Assembly (NCBI GenBank): GCA_030038755.1
Contig: JASHSK010000013.1
Span: forward strand, 1-42,196
DNA length: 42,196 nucleotides
Direction of reading: 5' to 3'
Source of the DNA: Gammaproteobacteria bacterium
GTDB lineage: Bacteria > Pseudomonadota > Gammaproteobacteria > Steroidobacterales > Steroidobacteraceae
Each line of letters opens with the position of its first letter. The first letter of the stretch is position 1. Positions 1-7,931 of this stretch are shown one piece after another. The position numbers and the translations under genes are program-made. The notes below the pieces were generated by a model. The model ran no database searches. It saw only the letters and a program-made list of their open reading frames with translations, and was not told the origin of the DNA.

Positions 1-59
1 TGCCGCGGCCGGTGTACCATGAAAGCCGCTGGCAGGATAGCTCAGGGTGTCCCAAGCCA

Positions 60-1409
60 ATGGCTAGTGATTATGACCTCATCGTCATCGGCGGCGGCAG
101 CGGCGGGCTGGCGTGCGCGCAGCGGGCCGCGGGCTACGGAGCGCGCACCGCGCTGGTCGAGATGGGCCGGCTCGGCGGCACGTGCGTCAATCTGGGCTGC
201 GTCCCCAAGAAGGTCATGTGGAATGCGGCCCAGATCGGTCAGGCGCTGCACGACGCCGTCGACTACGGCTTCGACATCGCCATCGGCCGTCATGACTGGG
301 GGCTGCTGCAACGCCGGCGCGACGACTACGTGGCCCGCCTCAACGCGATCTACGAGCGTGGCCTCGACACCCGTGGTGTGCAGCTGCTGCGCGCTCGCGC
401 ACGCCTGCTGTCTGCACAGTCGGTACAGGTCGGGGAGCGACGGCTGACGGCCGGTGCGGTCGTGCTGGCGACCGGCGGGCAGCCGCTGATTCCGCCGCTG
501 CCGGGTGCCGCGCTCGGCATGAGCTCGGACGGCTTCTTCGCCCTGGAGGGGCGTCCCGGGCGCGTCGCGGTGGTCGGCGCCGGTTACATCGCCGCCGAGC
601 TGACCGGGATCTTTGCCGCGCTGGGCAGTCGCACGACGCTGATCCTGCGGCATGAATACATCCTGCGGCACTTCGACGCGATGCTCGGCGAAGGGCTCAC
701 GCAGATCATGCGCGATGAGGGCATCGAAGTGGTGACGGGTGCGGTGCCGCGCTCACTGCGGCGGGACGACCAGGGCGCGCTGCGCCTCGCGATCGAGGAC
801 GCTCGGGAGCTCGGTCCGTTCGATGCCCTCGTGTGGGCCGTGGGACGCGAGCCGCGCACCCAGGACATGGGGCTCGAAGCCGCAGGTGTCGAGCGCGACG
901 CCCGCGGTCATGTGCGGGTCGATGCGTTCCAGCGCACCAACATCGCACATCTGTACGCCATCGGCGATGTCACACAGAACGCCGGCCTCACACCGGTGGC
1001 GATCGCCGCGGGCCGGCGCCTGGCCGATCGCCTGTTCGGAGGGCAAAGCGAACGCCGGCTGGACTACGAGAACATCCCATCGGTGGTGTTCAGCCACCCG
1101 CCGGTGGGCACCGTGGGTCTCTCGGAGGCGCAGGCACGCGCTCGCTTCAGCGAGCGCGTGCAGGTGTTCACCACGACGTTCGTGCCGATGTATCACGCGC
1201 TCACCACGCGCAAGCCGCGCGCGCAAATGAAACTGGTCACCGTCGGCCCCGAGCAGCGCATCGTCGGCATTCACGTGCTCGGCCCCGGCGCCGATGAGAT
1301 GCTGCAGGGCTTCGCGGTCGCGCTGCGCATGGGAGCGACCAAGCGCGACTTCGACGACACCGTGGCGATACATCCCACGAGCGCCGAGGAGCTGGTCACC
1401 ATGCGCTAG
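60..1409 (+). CDS. gor: Glutathione-disulfide reductase
   Basis: Cytoplasmic FAD enzyme that reduces oxidised glutathione with NADPH. The 449-aa product has the N-terminal FAD-binding glycine motif GGGSGG (residues 11-16), the redox-active disulfide CVNLGC (C42 and C47) followed by VPKK, a second nucleotide-binding motif GAGYIAAE in the middle, and the C-terminal [12 protein letters not shown] segment that supplies the active-site His/Glu of the family. Length fits glutathione reductases (about 450 aa). The ATG at 60 is preferred over an in-frame start at 12 because homologues begin just before the [10 protein letters not shown] strand. The gene lies alone, with its 3' end facing the minus-strand lipid transport operon only 8 bp away. 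Dihydrolipoamide or mercuric reductase is less likely because the [10 protein letters not shown] context is typical of glutathione reductase. Confidence 0.95.
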   Translation: MASDYDLIVIGGGSGGLACAQRAAGYGARTALVEMGRLGGTCVNLGCVPKKVMWNAAQIGQALHDAVDYGFDIAIGRHDWGLLQRRRDDYVARLNAIYERGLDTRGVQLLRARARLLSAQSVQVGERRLTAGAVVLATGGQPLIPPLPGAALGMSSDGFFALEGRPGRVAVVGAGYIAAELTGIFAALGSRTTLILRHEYILRHFDAMLGEGLTQIMRDEGIEVVTGAVPRSLRRDDQGALRLAIEDARELGPFDALVWAVGREPRTQDMGLEAAGVERDARGHVRVDAFQRTNIAHLYAIGDVTQNAGLTPVAIAAGRRLADRLFGGQSERRLDYENIPSVVFSHPPVGTVGLSEAQARARFSERVQVFTTTFVPMYHALTTRKPRAQMKLVTVGPEQRIVGIHVLGPGADEMLQGFAVALRMGATKRDFDDTVAIHPTSAEELVTMR

Positions 1410-1417
1410 CCGATCGG

Positions 1418-2149
1418 CTAGGGCGCGGCCGTGCCTGCCGCGGCGGCCACCGGCACGATCTCGCGGGCCAGGCGCTCGAGCGCCGCGCCGGTCGCCTGCT
1501 GGAAGGCGGCAATGACCGCTCCCATGCGATCGGCATCGGCCGCGGCGCTGCTGTTGACCGTCAGCGTCGTGACGACCTCACGGCCCACGCGTCGTCCCAG
1601 CGTACACACCAGCGACACGTGCACCGTCGGGCCGCCCGCGGCGCCGGCGCCAGCCTCAGAGCCGGCCTCAGCGGTGTAGTCGGCCTCGAAATGCGTCAGC
1701 TCCACGCTCAACAGGTAGCGCGCGGCAAACGGTCCGCCGTCGGCTTCCACCAGCGAGAAGCGTCCCTGCCGGCGCAGCGCCTCGATGGCCAGCGTCTGCA
1801 GCATCATCGGCGCCGATACGACCCAGCGCGCTCCCGTGTAGTAATCGAGCCGCTGCCCGGGACGCAGCACCGCGATACCGTCGCTGACCAGACCCGGCGC
1901 AGCCTCGGGAGATAACACCTGCAGCGTATCCGCTGCCGCGGCCGAGGCGGGTCCAGAGGCCGCGGCGGAGGTGGGTCCAGCGGCGGCGGAGCCGGCTCCC
2001 GCGGCGGCCGCGTCGGGCGCCCCCGCTGCCGCCAGCGGCGGCAGGCTCAGCAGGTACTGCTGCTGGACGGGCTGGTTGCTGTGCAGACCGATGCAGGCGC
2101 TCAGCGGCGCGGTCAGCGTCACGACCAGGCAGACGGCGGCAGTGCGCAT
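1418..2149 (-). CDS. ABC-type transport auxiliary lipoprotein (PqiC/YmbA-like)
   Basis: Predicted outer-membrane lipoprotein of 243 aa, last gene of a four-gene MlaEFD-type operon. The N-terminus is a lipoprotein signal peptide with lipobox LSAC (Cys19). An Ala/Gly/Ser-rich linker (about residues 40-75) follows, and then a domain containing a YYTGARWVVSAP segment and LRRQGRFSLVEADGG, characteristic of the ABC-type transport auxiliary lipoprotein family. Proteins of this family pair with MCE proteins such as PqiB and help lipid movement between inner and outer membranes; I infer the same here from position. It starts 18 bp after the MlaD-like gene. The linker is encoded by an imperfect GC-rich repeat and is probably length-variable. 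Confidence 0.85.
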   Translation of the reverse strand: MRTAAVCLVVTLTAPLSACIGLHSNQPVQQQYLLSLPPLAAAGAPDAAAAGAGSAAAGPTSAAASGPASAAAADTLQVLSPEAAPGLVSDGIAVLRPGQRLDYYTGARWVVSAPMMLQTLAIEALRRQGRFSLVEADGGPFAARYLLSVELTHFEADYTAEAGSEAGAGAAGGPTVHVSLVCTLGRRVGREVVTTLTVNSSAAADADRMGAVIAAFQQATGAALERLAREIVPVAAAAGTAAP

Positions 2150-2167
2150 GGGTGCTGGGTCCTTTTC

Positions 2168-3112
2168 CTATGGCGGTATCGTCACGCCCGAGCGTGACGG
2201 CTGATACACCAGTCGTGACGGGTCTTCGCGCAGGCTGCGGGTCAGATCATCGATCTGCTGGACGGCGGCGCGGCTGTCGCGCAGCAGCCCCTCGAGTTGC
2301 GGCACTCCATCGCGCACCAGGTCCGAGAGCTCCGCGCCGTTGGCGGCCATGAAGTCGTCCAGCTGCGCGCTGGCGTGCGCGAGATGGTCGCTCGCCACTC
2401 GCAGTCGCTGCGCCGTGGCCTGGACATCCGCCCCCGTGGGCCGCTCCGTGGAATGCACATCCTCGAGCAGCTGGTCGGCGTGTTGCACGGCCGTGTGCAA
2501 CTGGGCGAGCAGCTGGTCGACGCTGCGCATGCTCTGCGGCAGGCCGGCCGTCGCCTGCGCGAGCTGGCCGGTGATCTGGTCGGCCGCCGCGAGGTTGCGG
2601 TCCGAGAGCAGCCGGGAGCCTCGATCGAGCAGATCAGCGAGGCGCGCGGCCATGTCCGGCAGGCTGCTGAGCAGTACTTCCAGGTCGGAATGCTCCGAGG
2701 CGATCACGGGGTATTGCTCACTCGGCACGCCGCTGAGCAGCGCCTGCGGACTCGAGCCGGGCGTCAGGCGGCGCAGGTTCACGAACATCAGACCCGTCAA
2801 CCCCTGCAACGACAGCTGCGCCACGGTGTAGCGCGTGATCGGTGTGGTCGGATCGAGGTCCGCGAGTACCTGTACGCGGTCGGCCGAACGCGCATCGAGA
2901 CGTATGCGCTCGACCTGCCCGACGTCGACGCCGAGATAACGCACCGGGCTGCCGATCGACAGGCCGCTGACGCTGCCGTCGAAGTAGATTTCGTAGCGGC
3001 GGAAATGGCCGCGATTGTTGGCGGCCGAATACCAATAGACGAACAGCACGGCCATTCCCAGCACCAGCAGCACGAACGTGCCGACCGCCAGATAGTTCGC
3101 TTCGCGCTCCAT
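2168..3112 (-). CDS. MlaD-family MCE protein (lipid transport, periplasmic)
   Basis: A 314-aa mammalian-cell-entry (MCE) domain protein. One N-terminal membrane anchor is visible (about residues 7-28, YLAVGTFVLLVLGMAVLFVY). The MCE domain follows (about 38-115: FDGSVSGLSIGSPVRYLGVDVGQV, with LQGLTGLMFVNL), and then a long helical C-terminal region ending in DPSRLVYQPSRSG, a tail often seen in PqiB/MlaD-type proteins. It is longer than E. coli MlaD (about 183 aa), the extra length being helical. It sits 9 bp downstream of the ATPase gene and 18 bp upstream of the lipoprotein gene, so it should be the substrate-binding hexamer subunit of this transporter. Substrate (phospholipid) is inferred from family knowledge. 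Confidence 0.92.
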   Translation of the reverse strand: MEREANYLAVGTFVLLVLGMAVLFVYWYSAANNRGHFRRYEIYFDGSVSGLSIGSPVRYLGVDVGQVERIRLDARSADRVQVLADLDPTTPITRYTVAQLSLQGLTGLMFVNLRRLTPGSSPQALLSGVPSEQYPVIASEHSDLEVLLSSLPDMAARLADLLDRGSRLLSDRNLAAADQITGQLAQATAGLPQSMRSVDQLLAQLHTAVQHADQLLEDVHSTERPTGADVQATAQRLRVASDHLAHASAQLDDFMAANGAELSDLVRDGVPQLEGLLRDSRAAVQQIDDLTRSLREDPSRLVYQPSRSGVTIPP

Positions 3113-3121
3113 TAGTTCGCC

Positions 3122-3889
3122 TCACGTTGCATGCTTCAGTCCGCGCAGATGCCGCCCACGCTCGCCACAGAAATAGGCGCGGATCCACGGATGAGGGTTG
3201 CGCATGATGCCCTCGAGCGTGTCACTGATCATGCGGCCGTCGACGATGACGCCGACGCGGTTACAGGTGCGGAAGATGCTGTCCAGATCATGCGTGACCA
3301 TGACGACGGTGAGCTTCAGCTCCTGATGCAGGTAAATCAACAGCTCATCGAAGGCCGCGGCGCCGATCGGGTCCAGTCCCGATGTCGGCTCGTCCAGCAG
3401 CAGCAGTGCCGGATCCAGCGCCAGCGCCCGCGCGAGCCCGGCGCGCTTGACCATGCCACCGGACAGCTCGGCCGGATACTTGCCGGCGGTGTCGGCGCTC
3501 AGACCCACGAGCTGCACCTTCAGCAGCGCGAGCTCCTCCAGCCCGCGCGCGGGCAATCGCAGGTGCTCGAGCATCGGCAGCTGCACGTTCTCGCGCACCG
3601 TCAGCGCGCTGAACAGCGCGCCCTGCTGGAAGGTGACGCCGACGCGGCCCTTGAGCGCAAAGCGCTGTGCGGCGCTCATGCCGGAGAGCTCCTGGCCGAG
3701 GAAGCGGACGGTGCCCGCGTCCGGATTGCGCAATCCGAGGATGGTCCGCAGCAGCACCGTCTTGCCCGCTCCGGAGCCGCCGACGATGCCGAACACCTCG
3801 CCGCGGTAGACCGACATGTCCAGGTCGCGGTGCACCGTCTGGCGCCCGAAGCGATTGACCAGGCCACGCACTTCCAGCAGCGCTTCCAT
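3122..3889 (-). CDS. MlaF-family ABC transporter ATP-binding protein
   Basis: A 255-aa ATPase subunit driving the MlaE/MlaD-type lipid transporter at the inner membrane. Visible motifs are Walker A GGSGAGKT, the Q-loop in TFQQGALF, the signature LSGGMVKRAGLARAL, Walker B ALLLLDEPTSGLDPI and the switch His in VTHD. The ATG at 3889 is chosen over an upstream in-frame start at 3934 because the upstream residues are Cys-rich and non-homologous, and because it lies 4 bp after the permease stop. LSGGMVKRAGLARA is typical of the Mla/Ttg2A branch rather than generic amino-acid importers. The fourth-residue Met in place of Gln in LSGGQ is normal for the branch. Confidence 0.93.
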   Translation of the reverse strand: MEALLEVRGLVNRFGRQTVHRDLDMSVYRGEVFGIVGGSGAGKTVLLRTILGLRNPDAGTVRFLGQELSGMSAAQRFALKGRVGVTFQQGALFSALTVRENVQLPMLEHLRLPARGLEELALLKVQLVGLSADTAGKYPAELSGGMVKRAGLARALALDPALLLLDEPTSGLDPIGAAAFDELLIYLHQELKLTVVMVTHDLDSIFRTCNRVGVIVDGRMISDTLEGIMRNPHPWIRAYFCGERGRHLRGLKHAT

Positions 3890-3893
3890 CACA

Positions 3894-5069
3894 TCAGATA
3901 TTGAGCCGCAGAAACAACACCGCGAACAGCGCATCGGCGAGGATCACGGCAAAGATCGCCTGCACCACCGCCAGCGTGGTCAGCCGGCCCAGCTCGCGGG
4001 ACGAGGTATGCACGCGCATGCCGTTGTAGCAGCCGGACAGGGCGATGAGCGCGGCGAATACCGGCGCCTTGATGATGCCCACCCAGAAGGTCGTGGAGGC
4101 GATGGCGCCGCGCACGCGCCCGAGGTATTCGATCAGCGGCATCTGCAGCAGCACGTGGCACAGCAATCCGCCGCCGATGAGCCCGATCACGTCGGCCAGC
4201 ACCGTCAGCAGCGGCAGCGCCAGCATCAGTCCGAGAATGCGCGGCAGCACCAGCAGCTCGAACGGATCCAGGCCGATGGCCTGCAACGCATCCACCTCCT
4301 CGTTGAGCTGCATGAAGCCGATCTCGGCGGTGAAGGCGCTGCCGGAGCGGCCGGCGACGATGATCGCGGTCAACAGCACCCCCAGCTCGCGCAGCACTCC
4401 GATCGTCACCAGGTCGGCGACGAAGGTCACGGCGCCGAACTGCTGCAGCTCCTGCGCCCCCAGATAGGCGAGGATGACGCTCACCAGGAACGCGATCAGC
4501 GCAACGATCGGAATCGCAGTGATGCCGCTTTCGTAGATGTGGCGGGTGATCGAGGGGGCGCGCAGCCGTGCCGGGTGCGAGACCTCGTACGCCAGCCGCA
4601 GGGTCGCATGCCCGACGAACGTCACGGCCGCCACGGTATCGCGCAGCCCGCGCACCGTGCGCCGGCCAATGTCTTCCACGGCGTTGCCGGGGTCGAGCCA
4701 TTCGACGTGACGCGTCTCGTCGGGCATCTCGCCGGTGAGGCAACGGCTCACCACCGTGAGGGTCGGCGGCGCCGCATCCGTGAAGGCCGTCTCCATATCG
4801 AGCCCCTGCGCGCGCTGCATGAAATCGCGCAGCAGCCAGGCGCTGGTGAGGTCCAGGCGTGCCTCGCCCGTGGTGATCCGCACGCGGCGCAGCCCGGCGA
4901 GATCCAGCGCGGCGAGCTCCGCCTCGATCTCCGCGAAGTGCGGCGCGCGCCACTCGCCGAGCAGCTGCACGTCCAGCTGTTCGGCCGCGCGCTGCGCATT
5001 CACGTGGCGCGGACGCGCCACGGTATCGGCGGAGTCGCGATCGGCGTGCTGTCGGATCGTGGGCGTCAC
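3894..5069 (-). CDS. MlaE-family lipid ABC transporter permease with N-terminal STAS-like domain
   Basis: A 391-aa inner-membrane permease, first gene of the operon. About 115 N-terminal residues form a soluble STAS-like domain, with VRITTGEARLDLTSAWLLRDF resembling the core strand-helix of STAS folds. The MlaE permease core follows, with IPIVALIAFLVSVILAYLGAQELQQFGA and the conserved RELGVLLTAIIVAGRSGSAFTAEIG. Classical MlaE is about 260 aa and its STAS protein (MlaB) is separate, so this is a natural MlaB-MlaE style fusion, a known architecture. The start codon is a GTG at 5069; in-frame extensions upstream are not supported. It is followed after 4 bp by the ATPase gene. Confidence 0.9.
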   Translation of the reverse strand: MTPTIRQHADRDSADTVARPRHVNAQRAAEQLDVQLLGEWRAPHFAEIEAELAALDLAGLRRVRITTGEARLDLTSAWLLRDFMQRAQGLDMETAFTDAAPPTLTVVSRCLTGEMPDETRHVEWLDPGNAVEDIGRRTVRGLRDTVAAVTFVGHATLRLAYEVSHPARLRAPSITRHIYESGITAIPIVALIAFLVSVILAYLGAQELQQFGAVTFVADLVTIGVLRELGVLLTAIIVAGRSGSAFTAEIGFMQLNEEVDALQAIGLDPFELLVLPRILGLMLALPLLTVLADVIGLIGGGLLCHVLLQMPLIEYLGRVRGAIASTTFWVGIIKAPVFAALIALSGCYNGMRVHTSSRELGRLTTLAVVQAIFAVILADALFAVLFLRLNI

Positions 5070-5130
5070 GCAACGGCGCTCGTGCAGTCCCTGCGAGCGC
5101 CATGCTAACAGCCCCGCCCGCCTGCGTCAG

Positions 5131-5184
5131 CGCTCCGGGGTCGTCGATCGCTCCGGGGTCGTCGATCGCTCAGGAGTCGTCGCG
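5131..5184. repeat. Three 18-bp tandem repeats across a stop codon
   Basis: Two identical copies of CGCTCCGGGGTCGTCGAT (5131-5148, 5149-5166) are followed by a diverged third copy (5167-5184). The third copy contains the stop codon and last codons (Asp-Asp-Ser) of the minus-strand permease gene, so the repeat has spread outwards from the 3' end of that gene into the gap before the MlaE-like gene. Read in the permease frame, the two outer copies are open, so loss of the stop would extend the protein in repeat units. Confidence 0.85.
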
Positions 5185-6063
5185 ATAGCGGCGCAGACGG
5201 ATCGCGAGCGCGATCATCAGCGCGGCGACCACGAGTCCCAGCCACAGCTGCGGACTGGCGAGCAGGTCCGTGGCGCCGCCGCCGGTGGGACGCACGGCGC
5301 CGCGCGCCGCGTTGCCCGCAAGAGGGAGGCTCTCACCGACGCTGTAGGCGAACTGCAGATTGAGGTTGAAGGCGAGCCGCAGCACCTGACTGAAGCCGCG
5401 CTCGACGATGCGACCCAGATAGTTCGTGCCGAACACCATGTTTTCGCACACCGCCAGCAGTACCGGCGGCACGAAGGCCCATGCGTAAGGCGAGCGGCGC
5501 GCCCACGCCGAGGCCAGCATGAGATAGGCGGCGTAAGGGGCGTACCACAGCAGCAGCACCGTCAGGCCGTAGAGCATCACCAGCTGCATGCGCACCCACA
5601 TGAGCGTGTTCCACAGGGGGGCCACCTGGCCGTTGACGAGCACGTGATGGCGCACGGCGAGAATGACGCTGGCGAGCACGCTGGTCAGGGCGGACAGCAG
5701 GAACGTCGCATAGGGCACGACCACCAGACCTACCAGCAGCTTGGCGAGCACGGTCTCGGTGTCCGACACCGGCATCGAGCGCCAGAACAGGATGCTGCGG
5801 TCGCGCCGCTCCCCGTACAGACAGTCCAGCAGGTAGACGGCGACGACGATGCCCGCCGCCAGATAGAAGGGCACGCCCCAGCCCAGCAGCATCAGCTCGA
5901 ACGGCGCGGTGGCGGTCGCCGGGCGCGCGGGACCTTCGTAAAACTGGATACGCCCGAGCGTCGCCACGCCCACCAGCAGCAGCACCGCGATCAGCAGCGG
6001 CGCGATCCACAGCGAGCGGTGCTCCCAGATCTCCCGTCGCATTTGCATGGCAAGCACCTTCAT
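5170..6063 (-). CDS. ABC-2 type transporter permease
   Basis: A 297-aa integral membrane protein. It begins MKVLAMQMRREIWEHRSLWIAPLLIAVLL, the usual short cytoplasmic amphipathic helix leading into TM1 of ABC-2 permeases. About six hydrophobic segments are visible, including one near the C-terminus (WLGLVVAALMIALAIRL). The phrase YGERRDRSILFWRSMPVSDTETVLAKL is characteristic of ABC-2 subunits in YtrA-regulated transporters. Its ATG overlaps the stop of the ATPase gene (TGATG), so the two are translationally coupled. It is the last gene of the GntR/ATPase/permease operon. Substrate is unknown; stress or antimicrobial-peptide export is only a family-level guess. Confidence 0.88.
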   Translation of the reverse strand: MKVLAMQMRREIWEHRSLWIAPLLIAVLLLVGVATLGRIQFYEGPARPATATAPFELMLLGWGVPFYLAAGIVVAVYLLDCLYGERRDRSILFWRSMPVSDTETVLAKLLVGLVVVPYATFLLSALTSVLASVILAVRHHVLVNGQVAPLWNTLMWVRMQLVMLYGLTVLLLWYAPYAAYLMLASAWARRSPYAWAFVPPVLLAVCENMVFGTNYLGRIVERGFSQVLRLAFNLNLQFAYSVGESLPLAGNAARGAVRPTGGGATDLLASPQLWLGLVVAALMIALAIRLRRYRDDS

Positions 6064-6983
6064 CAGGCGGCCTCCCCCGTGGTCAGCCGTGACGAACCGC
6101 CCGAAGAGCCTCCCGAGGGGTCGTCGGGCGATGCGGCAGCGGTCAGTTTGGCGACGAACAGCTCTCCGATGGCTGGCGGATGCACCTCGCCGAGCCCGGC
6201 AAGCACCTCGCGCGGTTGATTCTCGAACAGCATCACCGGACGGCCGAGCACCTCGCGGCTGTACAGGGGCTTCAATGCGCTGGCGGCCTCGCGCTGGCCG
6301 GCCGCGACTTCCAGTTGCAGGAAGCGGCGCGGCAGATCCTCGACCACGGCATCGAGCAGCACGCGCCCCCGATCGATGAACAGCACATCCGTGAGCAGGT
6401 TCTCCACCTCCTCGACCTGATGAGTCGTGAGCAGGATGGTGCGTTCCTTGTCCAGGTAGTCCGTGAGCAGCGTGTCGTAGAACTGGCGGCGGTAGATCAG
6501 GTCGAGGCCCAGTGTCGGCTCATCGAGCACCAGCAGCCGCGCGTCGATCGCCAGGATCAGCGCCAGATGCAGCTGCGTGATCATTCCCTTGGAGAGCTCA
6601 CCGATGCGGGCGCGACGCGGAATGCGCGTACCCGCGAGCACCGCCTCGGCACGCGCGCGCTCGAAGCGCGGATGCACGCCCTGAACGTAGTCAATGGCGT
6701 GATCGACCCGCAGCCAGCGCGGCAGCACACCGGTGTCGGCGATGAAGCAGATCTCGTTCATCAGCGCGGAGCGATCGCGCGCGGCCTCGAGCCCGAAAAC
6801 GCGCACGCTGCCCTCGTAGGGCGTCAGTCCGAGGATGGCTTTGAGCAGCGTGGTCTTGCCCGCGCCGTTGCGCCCGATCAGGCCGAAGATGCGCCCGGCG
6901 CCGACGTTGAAACTCACGCCATCGAGCGCGAGGGAGCGCCCGTAGCGCTTGGTCAGGCCCCGCACCTCAATGATGTTCGCCAT
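6063..6983 (-). CDS. ABC transporter ATP-binding protein
   Basis: A 306-aa ATPase partner of the ABC-2 permease immediately downstream. Motifs: Walker A GRNGAGKTT, signature LSKGMITQLHLALIL, Walker B RLLVLDEPTLGLD and switch His in LLTTHQVEE. The signature LSKGM in place of LSGGQ is common in the YtrB/CcmA-like branch. The ATG at 6983 (MANIIEVRGLTKRYG) is preferred over an in-frame start at 7088 that would run through non-conserved residues. It overlaps the 3' end of the GntR gene by 17 bp, which indicates coupled translation. A C-terminal domain of about 70 residues follows the NBD. Confidence 0.92.
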   Translation of the reverse strand: MANIIEVRGLTKRYGRSLALDGVSFNVGAGRIFGLIGRNGAGKTTLLKAILGLTPYEGSVRVFGLEAARDRSALMNEICFIADTGVLPRWLRVDHAIDYVQGVHPRFERARAEAVLAGTRIPRRARIGELSKGMITQLHLALILAIDARLLVLDEPTLGLDLIYRRQFYDTLLTDYLDKERTILLTTHQVEEVENLLTDVLFIDRGRVLLDAVVEDLPRRFLQLEVAAGQREAASALKPLYSREVLGRPVMLFENQPREVLAGLGEVHPPAIGELFVAKLTAAASPDDPSGGSSGGSSRLTTGEAA

Positions 6984-7398
6984 CGTCCCCCCCTTCGGCC
7001 GGGTGCTGCGGCGGGGTGCCGGCGGCCTCGGCCCCACCGGCAGGCGCTGACCGCAGCAGCTCTTCCACGGACAGTCCCAGACGTGCAATGGTTGCGCGCA
7101 CCCTGGGCCACTCGCTGCTCAGAAATCGCCGCCGCTCCTCCACGCGCAGCGCCCGCGCCGCCCCCTCGTTGACGAACATACCGCGGCCGCGGCGCTTTTC
7201 GACCAGCTGCTCGTCGACCAGCTGCTGATAGCTCTTGAGTACCGTGAGCGGATTGATGCGAAATTCCGCCGCGACGTTGCGCACCGAGGGTAGCGGATCG
7301 CCTTCCCGCAGCAGCCCCTCGAGGATCATGGCGACCACGCGGTCGCGCAGCTGCCGGTAGATCGGCGCTCTCTCGTCCCATTGTTCTTGCGTTTCCAC
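6967..7398 (-). CDS. GntR-family transcriptional regulator, YtrA subfamily
   Basis: A 143-aa repressor-type protein. It has the N-terminal winged helix of the GntR family (about residues 12-78: PIYRQLRDRVVAMILEGLL, DPLPSVRNVAAEFRINPLTVLKSYQQL, EKRRGRGMFV). The short C-terminal extension of about 60 residues defines the YtrA subfamily, which lacks a large ligand domain. YtrA regulators typically control the ABC transporter operon they sit in, and this gene overlaps the ATPase gene by 17 bp. The perfect palindrome at 7821-7842 over the operon promoter is its most likely binding site. The C-terminal 20 residues are acidic and His-ending, encoded within the overlap. Confidence 0.93.
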   Translation of the reverse strand: METQEQWDERAPIYRQLRDRVVAMILEGLLREGDPLPSVRNVAAEFRINPLTVLKSYQQLVDEQLVEKRRGRGMFVNEGAARALRVEERRRFLSSEWPRVRATIARLGLSVEELLRSAPAGGAEAAGTPPQHPAEGGDDGEHH

Positions 7399-7535
7399 CC
7401 CTGACGCTCTTGTGCTGTCGCGGTCTACCCGCCGGCGCTGCCCACCGCTTCAGCCGCCGACTGTAGCAGAGCAGCTGGCGCCGTCGTGGCGGGCAGGCAC
7501 CGGCGCGGTGGCGCCGGTGCAGGCGTCGCGCACGC

Positions 7536-7775
7536 TCAGATCTTCATCCAATGCGTCGCGGCCACCGTCGCGCCGGAGCTGGGCGGAGTCAGCGGCGCGA
7601 CCAGCTGCGCGGCCGCGCTGGGCTGCACCGCTGCCTGAGTCACCACCGAATGACTGATGAGGCGTGCACTCAGCATGGTGATCACCAGCGCGAGGCTGGC
7701 GCAGACAGCGAGCTTGCAGGCGCCGCTGAATGCTGGACGGGTCTGGGCAATACTGTTGTAGGCAAGCGCGTTCAT
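7536..7775 (-). CDS. Small single-span membrane protein, unknown function
   Basis: A 79-aa protein not recognised from any named family. One strong hydrophobic segment is visible (about residues 19-39, CKLAVCASLALVITMLSARLI), followed by an Ala/Pro/Thr-rich tail ending HWMKI. The ATG at 7775 is chosen because AGGAGA lies 7 bp upstream; an in-frame ATG at 7820 would sit inside the promoter/operator. It is the first gene after the 22-bp palindrome and 137 bp upstream of the GntR gene, so it is probably the lead gene of the same operon. It could be a small accessory subunit of the transporter. Coding status rests on the Shine-Dalgarno sequence, the TM segment and promoter placement. Confidence 0.6.
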   Translation of the reverse strand: MNALAYNSIAQTRPAFSGACKLAVCASLALVITMLSARLISHSVVTQAAVQPSAAAQLVAPLTPPSSGATVAATHWMKI

Positions 7776-7820
7776 GGTCGTCTCCTGGTCCTGCGACGCC
7801 TCCGGCGTCTCTCTGATCAT

Positions 7821-7842
7821 GTGTTGTAGTTAACTACAACAC
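7821..7842. promoter_or_regulatory. Perfect 22-bp palindrome, probable GntR operator
   Basis: Half-site GTGTTGTAGTT followed directly by its exact reverse complement. It lies between the -35 box at 7851-7856 and the first gene of the minus-strand GntR/ABC operon, covering the expected -10 region. A perfect even palindrome overlapping a promoter next to a YtrA-type GntR gene is the classic layout of autorepression. The assignment to this regulator is inference. Confidence 0.8.
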
Positions 7843-7856
7843 TACCAACGTGTCAA
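7830..7856 (-). promoter_or_regulatory. Promoter of the small protein/GntR/ABC operon
   Basis: On the minus strand a consensus -35 TTGACA (complement of 7851-7856) is followed after 17 bp by a weak -10-like TTAACT inside the palindrome. Initiation would fall about 45-50 bp before the ATG at 7775. The -10 is poor, so the exact hexamer is uncertain; the perfect -35 and the overlap with the palindrome are the main support. Confidence 0.55.
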
Positions 7857-7876
7857 GCCAAATCACGTTGACAAGG

Positions 7877-7904
7877 TTGCCCGGGCGGATAATCCCCCTA
7901 AAAT
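7877..7904 (+). promoter_or_regulatory. Probable mdh promoter
   Basis: TTGCCC (7877-7882), a 16-bp spacer and TAAAAT (7899-7904). Initiation would be near 7911, about 20 bp before the mdh ATG, leaving room for the GGAG ribosome site at 7920-7923. An alternative pairing, TTGACA at 7868 with GATAAT at 7888, has a spacer of only 14 bp. Confidence 0.5.
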
Positions 7905-7931
7905 CAGGGCCCTTTTTCCCGGAGCTCCCCC

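Noticed and set aside
1-59. Possible end of an upstream gene (an AAAGVP reading followed by TGA at 20-22)
   Set aside because: Only six codons are visible; nothing distinguishes it from noncoding sequence, and alternative frames are open.
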